From JAGHAJ01 sp964559865 [NCBI: uncultured Synergistota bacterium] (GTDB taxonomy: Bacteria > Synergistota > JAGHAJ01), in contig CAZLJD010000030.1 of the NCBI GenBank assembly GCA_964559865.1, positions 124,001 through 188,000 of the forward strand: a DNA stretch of 64,000 nt, read 5' to 3'. Numbering within the stretch: position 1 is the stretch's first letter; the number at the start of each line of letters is the position of its first letter. Of the stretch, positions 24,533-33,512 are shown piece after piece. A program made the position numbers and the translations under genes. The notes below the pieces were generated by a model. It was not told the origin of the DNA. It saw only the letters and a list, made by a program, of their open reading frames with translations, and did no database searches.

Positions 24533-25186
24533 ATGAAACCGAGAGAGATGGCATCGGTGATAGACCTTACGGTGTTGAAGCCGGATGCGACGACTGTTGA
24601 CATAGATAGACTCTGTAAACAGGCTAAGAAATACGGCTTTTATAGTGTTTGTGTTGCACCGTTTTGGGCGGAGAGAGTAAAGAGGAGTCTTGAGGGTACG
24701 GATGTGAAGGTTGCCGTTGTCGTTGGTTTTCCTCTGGGAAATACAACCACGAATAACAAGTGCAGAGAGGCGGAGGAGCTTATCTCCATAGGTGTGGACG
24801 AGATAGACATGGTTGTTAACATAGGTAAGATCAAAGAGCATGATTGGGAGTTTGTGAAGCAGGAGGTCTCTGCGGTTAAAAAGATAGTGGGAAACAGGGT
24901 CTTGAAGGTGATAATAGAGTGTTGCCTGTTGACTGACAATGAGAAAGTATCTGCGACGAGGGCAATTGCAGAGGCAGGTGCGGACTTTGTAAAGACATCT
25001 ACGGGCTTTTCTAAGGGTGGTGCGACTGTGGAGGATGTGAGGCTTTTAAAGGAGGCTGGTGGCGGCAAGTTGAAAGTCAAAGCAGCAGGAGGAATAAGGG
25101 ATTTTGAGAAGGCGCTTGCTATGGTGGAAGCGGGTGCGGATAGGATAGGTGCGTCGAGGGGACTTTCTATTATAGGGGTGGAGTGA
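24533..25186 (+). CDS. deoC: Deoxyribose-phosphate aldolase
   Basis: A 217-residue class I aldolase that splits 2-deoxyribose 5-phosphate into glyceraldehyde 3-phosphate and acetaldehyde in nucleoside breakdown. The Schiff-base lysine is in DFVKTSTGF; DLTVLKPDAT and VKAAGGIRD are family motifs. The ATG at 24533 follows AAAGGAGGTG at correct distance; the open frame upstream overlaps the amidohydrolase. Confidence 0.93.
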   Translation: MKPREMASVIDLTVLKPDATTVDIDRLCKQAKKYGFYSVCVAPFWAERVKRSLEGTDVKVAVVVGFPLGNTTTNNKCREAEELISIGVDEIDMVVNIGKIKEHDWEFVKQEVSAVKKIVGNRVLKVIIECCLLTDNEKVSATRAIAEAGADFVKTSTGFSKGGATVEDVRLLKEAGGGKLKVKAAGGIRDFEKALAMVEAGADRIGASRGLSIIGVE

Positions 25187-26269
25187 TTGAGAAGTGGGGT
25201 TGCTTACCTTCCACTGCATGGTGGGAGGGCACCAAAGTGGTTGTTTGATAGGATGAAGAAACTGGCAAAATACATAGTTATTGCATTCGTAGAGGAGTGG
25301 GGTCCGGACCTCTTTCTCCAGAGATTGTCAGATCCGTTTTGGTTTCAGGCACTCGGCTGTGTTTTGGGTTTTGATTGGCATTCAAGTGGGCTTACAGTTA
25401 CTACTACTGCGGCTATCAAGGAAGGCATAAAGGGGATAGAAAGTGATTTGGGGTTGTTCGTGGCTGGCGGAAAGGGAAAGAGGGCACTTAAAACCCCTGA
25501 TGATATAAAGCGATTTGGAGATGTTGCTGGAGTTGATGCTGAGGAGCTTGTATATGTGAGCAGGGTGGTGGCTAAGGTGGATTCCTCTGCACTCCAGGAT
25601 GGTTATCAGCTTTATCATCACACCCTGTTTTTCACCAGTAGTGGAAACTGGGCAGTCATCCAGCAAGGTATGAATGAATCCACCCTTTACGCCAGGAGGT
25701 ACCACTGGTTGAAGGATTCTGTTGATAGCTTTGTAGAGGAACCGCACACTGCGATCATTTCAGATGGCACTTCTTCGGTGCTGAATATGGTGGCGAAGGA
25801 GAGCAAAAATGCCAGAGATGTTGTGGTAGGCCTCACATCAGAGAAGCCGGAGAGACTCCTTAAAGAGATAAAGTCTATAAGGGAGTTAAAGTTGCCGTCC
25901 CACCATTATGTAGTAGGAAGTGTTGATCCTGATAGGATATATAGGGGATTTGTTTCGGCATACGAGCGGAATCCTGCAGACTTTGAGGAGCTTTTGGTTA
26001 CGAAAAATGTTGGTCCAAAGACTATAAGGGCACTTGCACTTATAGCTGAGATACTCTACGGTACGCCGCCAAGCTTTAGAGACCCTGCAAAGTTCAGCTT
26101 TGCGCATGGTGGAAAAGATGGACACCCTTATCCAGTGGACAGGAGGGTTTATGATAACTCTATAGAGGTGCTTAAGAGAGTTGTCCAGCGCTCGAAGATC
26201 TCTCCGTTAGATAAGAATAAAGTGCTTCGGAGGTTGCAACATGCTGTAAGGAGTGGCATCGGTGGGTAG
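25187..26269 (+). CDS. DUF763 family protein
   Basis: A 360-residue member of DUF763, whose opening LPLHGGRAPKWLF and the core HTLFFTSSGNWAVIQQGMN are recognisable. The family is found mainly in archaea and thermophiles and has no assigned function. Residues about 275-292 (NVGPKTIRALALIAEI) look like a helix-hairpin-helix, a non-specific nucleic-acid-binding element. TTG start directly after the deoC stop; it overlaps the PP-loop gene, so DNA or RNA processing is a reasonable but unproven idea. Confidence 0.8.
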   Translation: MRSGVAYLPLHGGRAPKWLFDRMKKLAKYIVIAFVEEWGPDLFLQRLSDPFWFQALGCVLGFDWHSSGLTVTTTAAIKEGIKGIESDLGLFVAGGKGKRALKTPDDIKRFGDVAGVDAEELVYVSRVVAKVDSSALQDGYQLYHHTLFFTSSGNWAVIQQGMNESTLYARRYHWLKDSVDSFVEEPHTAIISDGTSSVLNMVAKESKNARDVVVGLTSEKPERLLKEIKSIRELKLPSHHYVVGSVDPDRIYRGFVSAYERNPADFEELLVTKNVGPKTIRALALIAEILYGTPPSFRDPAKFSFAHGGKDGHPYPVDRRVYDNSIEVLKRVVQRSKISPLDKNKVLRRLQHAVRSGIGG

Positions 26270-27257
26270 CATAAAGGCTATTGTGCTGTTTTCGGGTGGG
26301 CTGGATAGTATACTGGCAGCGAAAGTGCTAATAAAAGAAGGTATAGAGATTATACCGGTGACCTTTCGTTCCCCGTTTGTTAGCATAGAGCATGCAGTTA
26401 GGCTCTCCGAAAGGCTTTTGGGTAGATCTACTATTGTGGTGGATATATCCAGCGAAATGATGGATGTTGTGAAATACCCTCGTTATGGGTATGGTAGCCA
26501 GATGAACCCGTGTGTTGACTGTAGAATACTCACATTCAGACTGGCTGGAAACATGATGGAAGAACTCGGTACGCACTTTATGGCTACCGGTGAGGTGGTT
26601 GGGGAGAGACCTTTCACTCAGAATAGGGGTACACTCCTTTTAACTGCAAGAAAGTCAGGGTATGATGGTTATATTCTCAGGCCGCTTTCTGCGAAGCTTT
26701 TACCTCCTACGGTGCCCGAGGAGATGGGGTGGATAAATAGAGAACACCTTTTTTCTATACAGGGAAGATCTCGTAAGGAACAGTTTAGACTTGCTCAAAC
26801 CTTTGGGGTGGACGAATACCCATCTCCTGCAGGTGGTTGCATCCTTACGGACCCATCTTTTTCCAAGAGGATGAAGCGCATAATCTCTTACTGGCAAGAT
26901 GTGGAACTCTTTGAGGTGGAACTTTTGAAGTTGGGCAGGCACTTTATCTTTGGAAAGAAAAACTGGCTCGTAGTTGGCAGGAATAGAAGCGAAAATAAGG
27001 ATCTTGAACGGCTTTCAGCGGATAGGGGACTTTGTGTGCTGCAGGTCGTCGGTTATCCGGGACCTGTAGGGGTTCTCATGTGTAGGGGGAAAAATAGTTG
27101 TCCTGTCTTCCTCTCGGCAGGTATTGTAGCGAGTTACAGCGATGCCCCTGTGGGTGAGACTGTTGAAGTCTCCGTTAAGAGTGGTGCAGGAGTGCAGGTG
27201 GTTGATGTAGCTGTTCGGGACAAGAAGAGGTTTAGGAAGTACATGATAGTCGTATGA
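26262..27257 (+). CDS. PP-loop ATPase, ThiI/MnmA-like tRNA thiolation-type protein
   Basis: About 331 residues. The PP-loop SGGLDS lies at residues 10-15 and binds ATP to adenylate a base. NPCVDC (about 82-87) and PAGGCILT (about 191-198) supply cysteines suited to sulfur transfer or an iron-sulfur cluster. It resembles the ThiI-like proteins of deltaproteobacteria and Thermotogae that lack the THUMP domain. The tRNA position modified cannot be named. A GTG at 26262 follows AAGGAG; GTG 26253 is the alternative. Confidence 0.75.
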   Translation: MGSIKAIVLFSGGLDSILAAKVLIKEGIEIIPVTFRSPFVSIEHAVRLSERLLGRSTIVVDISSEMMDVVKYPRYGYGSQMNPCVDCRILTFRLAGNMMEELGTHFMATGEVVGERPFTQNRGTLLLTARKSGYDGYILRPLSAKLLPPTVPEEMGWINREHLFSIQGRSRKEQFRLAQTFGVDEYPSPAGGCILTDPSFSKRMKRIISYWQDVELFEVELLKLGRHFIFGKKNWLVVGRNRSENKDLERLSADRGLCVLQVVGYPGPVGVLMCRGKNSCPVFLSAGIVASYSDAPVGETVEVSVKSGAGVQVVDVAVRDKKRFRKYMIVV

Positions 27258-28165
27258 GATACATAAAACTCTACCATTCAGGGGAACTTTTCAAAAAGAT
27301 AAGAGAGATAGAGAGTTACCTTTATCCGTGTACTCTATGCCCGAACAGATGTGGTGTAGATCGGGCTTTTGGAAAGGTGGGGATCTGTCGTTCTGCTGTT
27401 TCTCCCCGGGTTGCGAGTTACAACCTGCACTTTGGTGAAGAGCCTCCTCTGGTAGGTGAAGGTGGGTCAGGTACTATATTTTTTAGCGGATGTTCTTTGC
27501 ACTGTGTATTTTGTCAGAACTATCCTATAAGTCACTACAATGTTGGAAATGATGTTTCAATAGGCAGGCTTGCTGAGATGATGTTGGAGCTACAGAACAG
27601 GGGAGCTGTTAACATAAATCTGGTTACTCCTACTCACTATGTACACGCTGTATTGAGAGCATTACCTATCGCAATAGAGATGGGGTTGAGTATACCCATA
27701 GTGTTTAATTGTAGTGGATATGAAAGGGTGGAGGTTCTAAAGATACTGGAAGGGGTGATAGACATTTACCTCCCGGATGCAAAGTATGGGGATAACGGGG
27801 TTGGAAAGAGATATTCTGGAGTGAGTGACTACTGGGAGGTGAATCGGAGAGCGCTTAAGGAGATGTTCAGGCAGAAAGGGGATAAACTGGTGGTAAACAG
27901 TGATGGAGTGGCTGTTGAAGGGATGATTATAAGGCATCTCGTTCTGCCCTCCAATGTGTCCAATAGCATCAAGGTTCTGAGATTCATCGCAGAGGAGCTC
28001 TCGGTAAATATCCCAATTAGTCTTATGAGTCAATACTTTCCTGCGTTTAGGTCAAGTAAGTATAAGGAGATCAACAGAAAACTCTTTTTACAGGAGTATG
28101 AAGAGGTGAAGGAAGCAGCCATTTCGATGGGATTTAGGGACCTTTGGATTCAGGAGATTGGTTGA
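27254..28165 (+). CDS. Radical SAM protein, PflX/COG1313 type
   Basis: A 303-residue radical SAM enzyme with the cluster motif CSLHCVFC (CxxxCxxC), preceded by an extra cysteine set CTLCPNRCGVDRA...GICR. This arrangement is typical of the COG1313 group resembling pyruvate formate-lyase activases. No glycyl-radical enzyme is nearby. The ATG overlaps the previous stop in an ATGA; the 3' end overlaps mutM by 16 bp. Confidence 0.82.
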   Translation: MRYIKLYHSGELFKKIREIESYLYPCTLCPNRCGVDRAFGKVGICRSAVSPRVASYNLHFGEEPPLVGEGGSGTIFFSGCSLHCVFCQNYPISHYNVGNDVSIGRLAEMMLELQNRGAVNINLVTPTHYVHAVLRALPIAIEMGLSIPIVFNCSGYERVEVLKILEGVIDIYLPDAKYGDNGVGKRYSGVSDYWEVNRRALKEMFRQKGDKLVVNSDGVAVEGMIIRHLVLPSNVSNSIKVLRFIAEELSVNIPISLMSQYFPAFRSSKYKEINRKLFLQEYEEVKEAAISMGFRDLWIQEIG

Positions 28166-28938
28166 CACTTTGGACAGTATCTGGACTTTCTGCTCCCTAC
28201 GGTTGTAACTTCTATAGGCGTGCCACAGACTGCACACGGTTTGCCCTCTCTCTGGTACACTTTCAGGTGTGAGTCGAATTTCCCTATACCTGTGTAGTGT
28301 TTTGTGCCTTTCAAGTTGCAGGCTTGTCTAATTAATTCTTTTGTGACTTTAAAGAGCGTTTGAGCCTCTTCTGGGGTTAGTGTATGTGCCTTTCTTAGAG
28401 GGTGTATTTTGGCTCTAAACAGGATTTCATCGGAGTATATGTTTCCTATACCAGCCACTACAGACTGATCCATTAGAAGGGCTTTTACCATTTTCTTCCT
28501 CTTGATAAAGTTATCCTTGAAGTATTCGTAGGAAAAGGCTTCCGATAGTGGTTCTGGTCCCATGTTTTTTATGGTTGGTATCTCTTCTGGTGAGTTTACC
28601 ACGCTGATGGTTGCGAGTCTTCGTGGGTCATAAAAGCAGAATTTCTTCTCGTTTCCGCACTCAAAGACGATGCCTTTGTCGTCTATTCCGTCACCAAACT
28701 CTATTTTGCCGTTTAACCTCAAGTGGAATACCATTACCTTTTCGACCGAGGTGTGAACTACGAGGAACTTACCCTTGTGCTCCACAGATAATACCCTGCT
28801 ACCTACTACGGAGTTTATATTCAAGCTGTTCTTGTCTATCATGCTTTCCCAGAAGACCCTGATGTTGAATATAACTTCCCCTTTTATGTAATCATTTAAT
28901 CCGCTTGCGATTGCTACTATTTCTGGTAGTTCTGGCAT
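28150..28938 (-). CDS. mutM: Formamidopyrimidine-DNA glycosylase
   Basis: A 262-residue DNA repair glycosylase/lyase that removes oxidised purines. The catalytic N-terminal proline and PELPEI are present, with IGNIYSDEILF (helix-two-turn-helix region) and a C-terminal zinc finger CAVC...CPKC. It starts at ATG 28938 after GGAGGT. Overlap at the 3' end with the convergent radical SAM gene. Confidence 0.93.
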   Translation of the reverse strand: MPELPEIVAIASGLNDYIKGEVIFNIRVFWESMIDKNSLNINSVVGSRVLSVEHKGKFLVVHTSVEKVMVFHLRLNGKIEFGDGIDDKGIVFECGNEKKFCFYDPRRLATISVVNSPEEIPTIKNMGPEPLSEAFSYEYFKDNFIKRKKMVKALLMDQSVVAGIGNIYSDEILFRAKIHPLRKAHTLTPEEAQTLFKVTKELIRQACNLKGTKHYTGIGKFDSHLKVYQREGKPCAVCGTPIEVTTVGSRKSRYCPKCQPIS

Positions 28939-28968
28939 GATTTACCTCCGATCCGTGTACTTTTAATT

Positions 28969-28997
28969 ACTATACACTTATTGTCCCTTTATTTCAA
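28969..28997 (-). promoter_or_regulatory. mutM promoter
   Basis: On the minus strand TTGAAA (complement of 28992-28997) and TATAGT (complement of 28969-28974) are separated by 17 bp. The remaining gap to 29110 holds the promoter region of the ABC operon, with a TATAAT at 29076-29081 and a weak -35. Confidence 0.7.
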
Positions 28998-29119
28998 GGT
29001 ACTTATTGTTTGGGGCATTTAAGGGTGAATGTGAGGTTCTGGATAATTTTGTGCTTAAAGCCACGAGTAGTGTGGTATAATAACATAATAAACTAAACGA
29101 CGAGGGGGAGGTGTTGGAG

Positions 29120-30676
29120 TTGAAGGGATCTGTGAGGTTTTTACTGGTGGGCGTTTTCATTCTTGGGATGTTTTGGGGAGTAGCTGTTGCTGGTAATCCG
29201 AATGTGGCAATATATGCCTACAACAGCGAGATGATAACACTTGACCCGAGTACCGAATTTTCTAACTCGGTGGTGGTATTGGCTAATCTCTACGAGTGTT
29301 TGGTGAAGTATACTCCATCTGGTTTAAAACCGTGGCTTGCAGTTTCGTGGGAGGCGCTAAACGGTGGTAAGGAATGGGTGTTTCACCTACGGAGGGGTGT
29401 TAAGTTTCACAGCGGCAACGAGATGACGGCGAAGGATGTTAAGTGGTCTGTTGAGAGAACTATAAAGATGGGTGGTGGTGCGGCGTTTATATGGGATCCT
29501 GTTAAAAAGGTAGAGGTGGTAGATAGGTATACAGTTAAGTTTGTCCTTAAGTATGCAGCTAATCTTCCGTTGATTGCTTCTGCCGGTTATGGTGCCTACA
29601 TCATGGATAGTAAGACACTCTCTGAGATAGGGGACAACAAGGCTATAGCGAAGTATCTTAACAAGGGGCACGAAGCGGGTAGTGGACCATATACGTTGGT
29701 AAAGTATAACCCTAAGACTGAGATTATAATGAAAAAGTTTAATGATTACTGGGGAGGTTGGAAGAAGGGACAGATAGATATAGCAGTGGTTAAGGTGGTT
29801 CCTGACGCTTCATTGAGGGAACAGATGGTGATAAGTGGACAGGCTCAAATTACCAGGGACCTGCCAATAGATGATATACCCAAACTTGAGGATAACAAGA
29901 AGGTTACGATAAAGCGTTCTCTATCTTATCAGGAGCTTTATGGTATGTTAAACACCCAAAAGAAGCCACTTAACAACAAGCTTGTCAGGAAGGCGCTCTC
30001 TTATGCTACGCCTTATGAGAAGATATTAAAGTATATACTTCACGACTACGGTGTTGTAGCGAATGGACCTATACCCAAGGGGATGTTTGGTTACTTCCAG
30101 GATATGAAGGGCTATTCTTACGACATTTCGAAGGCAAAACAGCTGCTTTCTAAGGCAGGATATGCAAAGGGTGGAATAAAACTGTTGCTTACCTATATGC
30201 AGGGGGATAGCTCTGAGAAGAAGGTCGCAGAGATATTGAAGGCAGAGTGGAAAAAGATAGGCGTGGACCTCGAAATCAAGGCAATGAACTGGGAGCAGCA
30301 GTGGGCACTTGCGAAGAGTGATCCTTCGAAGGCCCAAGATGTGCTTGTGTTCTATTGGTGGCCAACATATGCAACCCCTTACGACTTTTTGTTTAACATG
30401 TTCCACAGCGAAAAGACGATCAACTTCAACCTTTGCTATTACAGAAACCCGAACTTTGATAAGTTGATAGATGAGGCCGTTGCCCTTGAGGGTACTGATG
30501 TCAAGAAGTCTTCTGCCCTTTACAGGAAGGCGGAGGAGATCCTTTTAGACGATGCACCGGCTATATTCTTTTATTCTCCGGATGCGATATATGTTGTTAA
30601 CAGAGGTGTAAAAGGGTTTAAGGCGAATCCAGGATACACGCAAGTTGTATTTTTCTATCAGTTGTTCAAGCGGTAG
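29120..30676 (+). CDS. Peptide/nickel-type ABC transporter substrate-binding protein (family 5)
   Basis: About 518 residues. A signal peptide (to about residue 25) is followed by a family 5 extracellular solute-binding domain: ITLDPSTEFSNS, AVSWEALNGGKEWVFHLRRGVKFHSG, and AGYAKGGIKLLLTY. It delivers a peptide-like or related ligand to the DppBC permease encoded next. TTG at 29120 fits the GGAGGTG ribosome site; GTG 29111 and TTG 29114 are alternatives. First gene of a seven-gene operon with DUF917 and M29-like enzymes, which hints at modified dipeptides or hydantoin-like compounds. Confidence 0.88.
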   Translation: MKGSVRFLLVGVFILGMFWGVAVAGNPNVAIYAYNSEMITLDPSTEFSNSVVVLANLYECLVKYTPSGLKPWLAVSWEALNGGKEWVFHLRRGVKFHSGNEMTAKDVKWSVERTIKMGGGAAFIWDPVKKVEVVDRYTVKFVLKYAANLPLIASAGYGAYIMDSKTLSEIGDNKAIAKYLNKGHEAGSGPYTLVKYNPKTEIIMKKFNDYWGGWKKGQIDIAVVKVVPDASLREQMVISGQAQITRDLPIDDIPKLEDNKKVTIKRSLSYQELYGMLNTQKKPLNNKLVRKALSYATPYEKILKYILHDYGVVANGPIPKGMFGYFQDMKGYSYDISKAKQLLSKAGYAKGGIKLLLTYMQGDSSEKKVAEILKAEWKKIGVDLEIKAMNWEQQWALAKSDPSKAQDVLVFYWWPTYATPYDFLFNMFHSEKTINFNLCYYRNPNFDKLIDEAVALEGTDVKKSSALYRKAEEILLDDAPAIFFYSPDAIYVVNRGVKGFKANPGYTQVVFFYQLFKR

Positions 30677-30682
30677 ATACTT

Positions 30683-31702
30683 ATGAGATTCTGGGAGTAT
30701 GTAGCTTACAGGTTGATACTTGCCGTTGTGGTTGTGTTTGGGGTAGTTACTATAGTCTTTGTGACTTCGAGGATAGTGCCGTCCGACCCAGCTGCACTCT
30801 GGGTCGGATCACACCCCACGGTTGAGGCTATAAAGAAGGCACGCATAGAACTGCATCTGAACGAGCCACTTTGGAAGCAGTATGCTTACTACATAGGTGC
30901 ACTTGTCAAAGGAGACCTCGGTGTTTCTATAAGGACCCATAACTCTGTGGCTTCTGACTTGAGAACAGCTTTCTCTGCAACATTTGAATTGATAGTTGTC
31001 GCAGAAGCTATAGCAATTCTTATAGGAGTTCCATTAGGCGTGGTTTCTGCTGTGAGAAAGGATAGCTGGGTTGATAACCTGAGTAGGATACTGGCGGTAA
31101 GTGGTGTTTCCCTGCCTGCGTTCTGGTTTGGCATAATCCTGCAGTTAATATTCTTCCGGTATCTGGGTATACTTCCTCTTTCTGACAGAGTGGGTACTAT
31201 CGTTTTACTACAGCATCCTCTGAAGGTGCTAACTGGGTTTTATCTCTTAGATTCTCTTTTAACGGGTAATTTTGCTGTCTTCTGGGATGCATTAAAGCAC
31301 ATAATATTACCAGCCTTTACCCTTTCTGTTTATCCGATAGGACTCATTACGAGGCAGGTCCGATCTATGATGGTAGAGGTCCTACAGGAAAATTATGTCA
31401 GAACCGTTAGAGCTTATGGATTGCCTGAGCGCCAAATATATTACAAGTATGCTCTAAAGAACGCTATAACGCCGGCGTTGATATCTGTTGGATTGTCGTT
31501 TGCCTACACACTGGTGGGTGCCTTTCTTGTGGAACTTGTGTTTAACTGGCCTGGTTTGGGGAGGTATGCTGCGAATGCAATACTTAGTATGGACTATCCT
31601 GCAATTTCGGGAGTGACGATAGTAGTAGCTACGACCTATGTGTTTGTTAACCTGGTTGTTGACCTCATACAGGTGCATCTCGATCCGAGGATAGTGCTAT
31701 GA
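30683..31702 (+). CDS. dppB: Dpp/Opp-type ABC transporter permease
   Basis: A 339-residue permease with about six membrane helices and the binding-protein-dependent transport EAA-like loop ENYVRTVRAYGLPERQIYYKYALKNAITP. It starts six bases after the binding-protein stop. A perfect 10-bp hairpin lies within its first 130 bases. It overlaps the next gene in an ATGA. Confidence 0.92.
   Translation: MRFWEYVAYRLILAVVVVFGVVTIVFVTSRIVPSDPAALWVGSHPTVEAIKKARIELHLNEPLWKQYAYYIGALVKGDLGVSIRTHNSVASDLRTAFSATFELIVVAEAIAILIGVPLGVVSAVRKDSWVDNLSRILAVSGVSLPAFWFGIILQLIFFRYLGILPLSDRVGTIVLLQHPLKVLTGFYLLDSLLTGNFAVFWDALKHIILPAFTLSVYPIGLITRQVRSMMVEVLQENYVRTVRAYGLPERQIYYKYALKNAITPALISVGLSFAYTLVGAFLVELVFNWPGLGRYAANAILSMDYPAISGVTIVVATTYVFVNLVVDLIQVHLDPRIVL
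30782..30808 (+). repeat. Strong hairpin inside the 5' part of dppB
   Basis: A 10-bp perfect GC-rich inverted repeat (30782-30791 with 30799-30808, loop of seven) about 105 bases downstream of the binding-protein stop. There is no T run. It may protect the 3' end of the more abundant binding-protein mRNA. Confidence 0.55.
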
Positions 31703-32553
31703 AAGTGATCGATGGTGTAAGACTTGTGATGAGAAAGAAGATATCGGCTGTTGCCTTCTGGACGATAATTTTGCTTGTACTCATGGCAATATTTGCTCCT
31801 CTGATTGCTCCCTATCCGCAAGAGGCTACAGGGACACCTAATCTGAAAGCGAGGCTTTTGCCGCCCTCCTGGGAGCATCCGTTTGGCACAGACCACCTTG
31901 GTAGGGATGTGCTCAGTAGGGTTATATATGGAGCACGCACATCTTTTGTGGTGGGTTTTTCTGTAGTTGCCATTGCGCTTTTGATAGGTCTGCCTTTGGG
32001 TTTAATATCGGGTTATCTTGGCGGGAAGTTTGATATGATAATCATGCGCCTTACCGATGTTTTTCTTGCCTTTCCCCCACTCTTGTTGGCTTTGCTTATA
32101 TCCTCGTCCATTGGTAGTGGAATGTTCAATGCGATTCTTGCGCTGGCTATAAGCTGGTGGCCTTGGTACACAAGATTGGTGAGAGGCATGGCAATATCCG
32201 TTAAGCAACGCCCGTATGTGGAAGCAGCGAGTTGCATGGGGATCAGTCAAGTGAAGATAGTTCTGAGGCATGTTTTACCCAATTCTATATCCCCTATGAT
32301 AGTGCAAGCTACCATGGATGTGGGTTCAGCCATACTTGAGGCTGCTGCTTTGAGCTTCTTAGGATTGGGCGTTCAAGCTCCCACCCCTGATTGGGGTTTG
32401 ATGATAAGTGAGGGGAAAAACTACTTTTTGAACTACTGGTGGTATCCGGTCTTCCCCGGTATAGCACTACTTGTAGTGGTTGTGTCGTTTAACATACTTG
32501 GTGATGCAGTTAGGGAGTTTATAGATCCCCGATTAAGGAGAAGGGTTATATGA
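31699..32553 (+). CDS. dppC: Dpp/Opp-type ABC transporter permease, second subunit
   Basis: A 284-residue permease with the N-terminal OppC-like segment HPFGTDHLGRDVLSRVIYGAR and the EAA-like loop PYVEAASCMGISQVKIVLRHVLPN. It forms the heterodimeric channel with dppB. The ATG overlaps the dppB stop. Confidence 0.92.
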   Translation: MKVIDGVRLVMRKKISAVAFWTIILLVLMAIFAPLIAPYPQEATGTPNLKARLLPPSWEHPFGTDHLGRDVLSRVIYGARTSFVVGFSVVAIALLIGLPLGLISGYLGGKFDMIIMRLTDVFLAFPPLLLALLISSSIGSGMFNAILALAISWWPWYTRLVRGMAISVKQRPYVEAASCMGISQVKIVLRHVLPNSISPMIVQATMDVGSAILEAAALSFLGLGVQAPTPDWGLMISEGKNYFLNYWWYPVFPGIALLVVVVSFNILGDAVREFIDPRLRRRVI

Positions 32554-33512
32554 ATGTAAAGCTTTCTATTAGAGACCTTTTCGTGGATTTTGCTACTCCT
32601 TTAGGTGTGGCAAAGGTTCTGAACGGTGTAAACCTCGATGTGTATCAGGGGGAAGTATTTGGGGTAGTTGGGGAAACTGGTTGTGGTAAGAGTGTTACTT
32701 CTATGTCTATTTTGAGGGTGTTGCCTCAGAACGCATATGTTCGAGGGAGTATTGTGTTTGAGGGTGAGGAGTTGCTCGAGAAGACAGAGGAGGAAATGCG
32801 TGAGATAAGGGGAAGCAAGATATCGATGGTCTTTCAGGATCCGATGACATCGCTGAATCCCCTTTTTAAAATAGGGGAACAGATGATAGATGTGGTGAGG
32901 GCGCACCGCTCTGTTGGTAAGAGAGAAGCACTGGATATGATCTCGTCTCTCCTTGCTGATGTGAGGCTTTCTGACCCGTCGAGGATCGTATCTTCATACC
33001 CTCATGAGTTGTCTGGGGGTATGAAGCAGAGGGTTATGATAGCAATGGCGCTTTCGTTAAAGCCTTCTTTGATTATAGCAGATGAGCCAACGACGGCCTT
33101 GGATGTTACTGTTCAGAGGCAGGTTTTAGATCTTATCTTGGAGTTGCAGGAAAAGTACGGATTTTCTGTGCTTTTGATAACGCATGACCTTGGTGTTGTT
33201 GCTGAGACATGTGATAGGGTTGGAATAATGTATGCGGGGGATGTAGTGGAAATTGCACCGATTGAGAAACTATTTTCTAATCCACTCCACCCTTATACGA
33301 GGGCATTGCTGTCCGTTATCCCAGACATCTCAGGGAAGAAGAGATTGACCCCTCTGGGTGGAAGCGTTCCCAGTTTGTTGCATCCACCTACTGGATGCAG
33401 GTTTCACCCGAGATGTAGATTTTTGAAAGATGTGTGCAGACAGGATAAACCAATACTTCTGGAAGTTGAAGATGAGCACTTTGTTTCCTGCCATCTCTAT
33501 GGAGGTAGATGA
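32550..33512 (+). CDS. dppD: Dpp/Opp-type ABC transporter ATPase
   Basis: A 320-residue ATPase: Walker A GETGCGKS, signature LSGGMKQRVMIAMAL, Walker B LIIADEPTTALD, and the C-terminal oligopeptide-type domain with CRFHPRC...CRQDKP cysteines, which in this family may hold an iron-sulfur cluster. The ATG overlaps the dppC stop. Confidence 0.92.
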   Translation: MNVKLSIRDLFVDFATPLGVAKVLNGVNLDVYQGEVFGVVGETGCGKSVTSMSILRVLPQNAYVRGSIVFEGEELLEKTEEEMREIRGSKISMVFQDPMTSLNPLFKIGEQMIDVVRAHRSVGKREALDMISSLLADVRLSDPSRIVSSYPHELSGGMKQRVMIAMALSLKPSLIIADEPTTALDVTVQRQVLDLILELQEKYGFSVLLITHDLGVVAETCDRVGIMYAGDVVEIAPIEKLFSNPLHPYTRALLSVIPDISGKKRLTPLGGSVPSLLHPPTGCRFHPRCRFLKDVCRQDKPILLEVEDEHFVSCHLYGGR

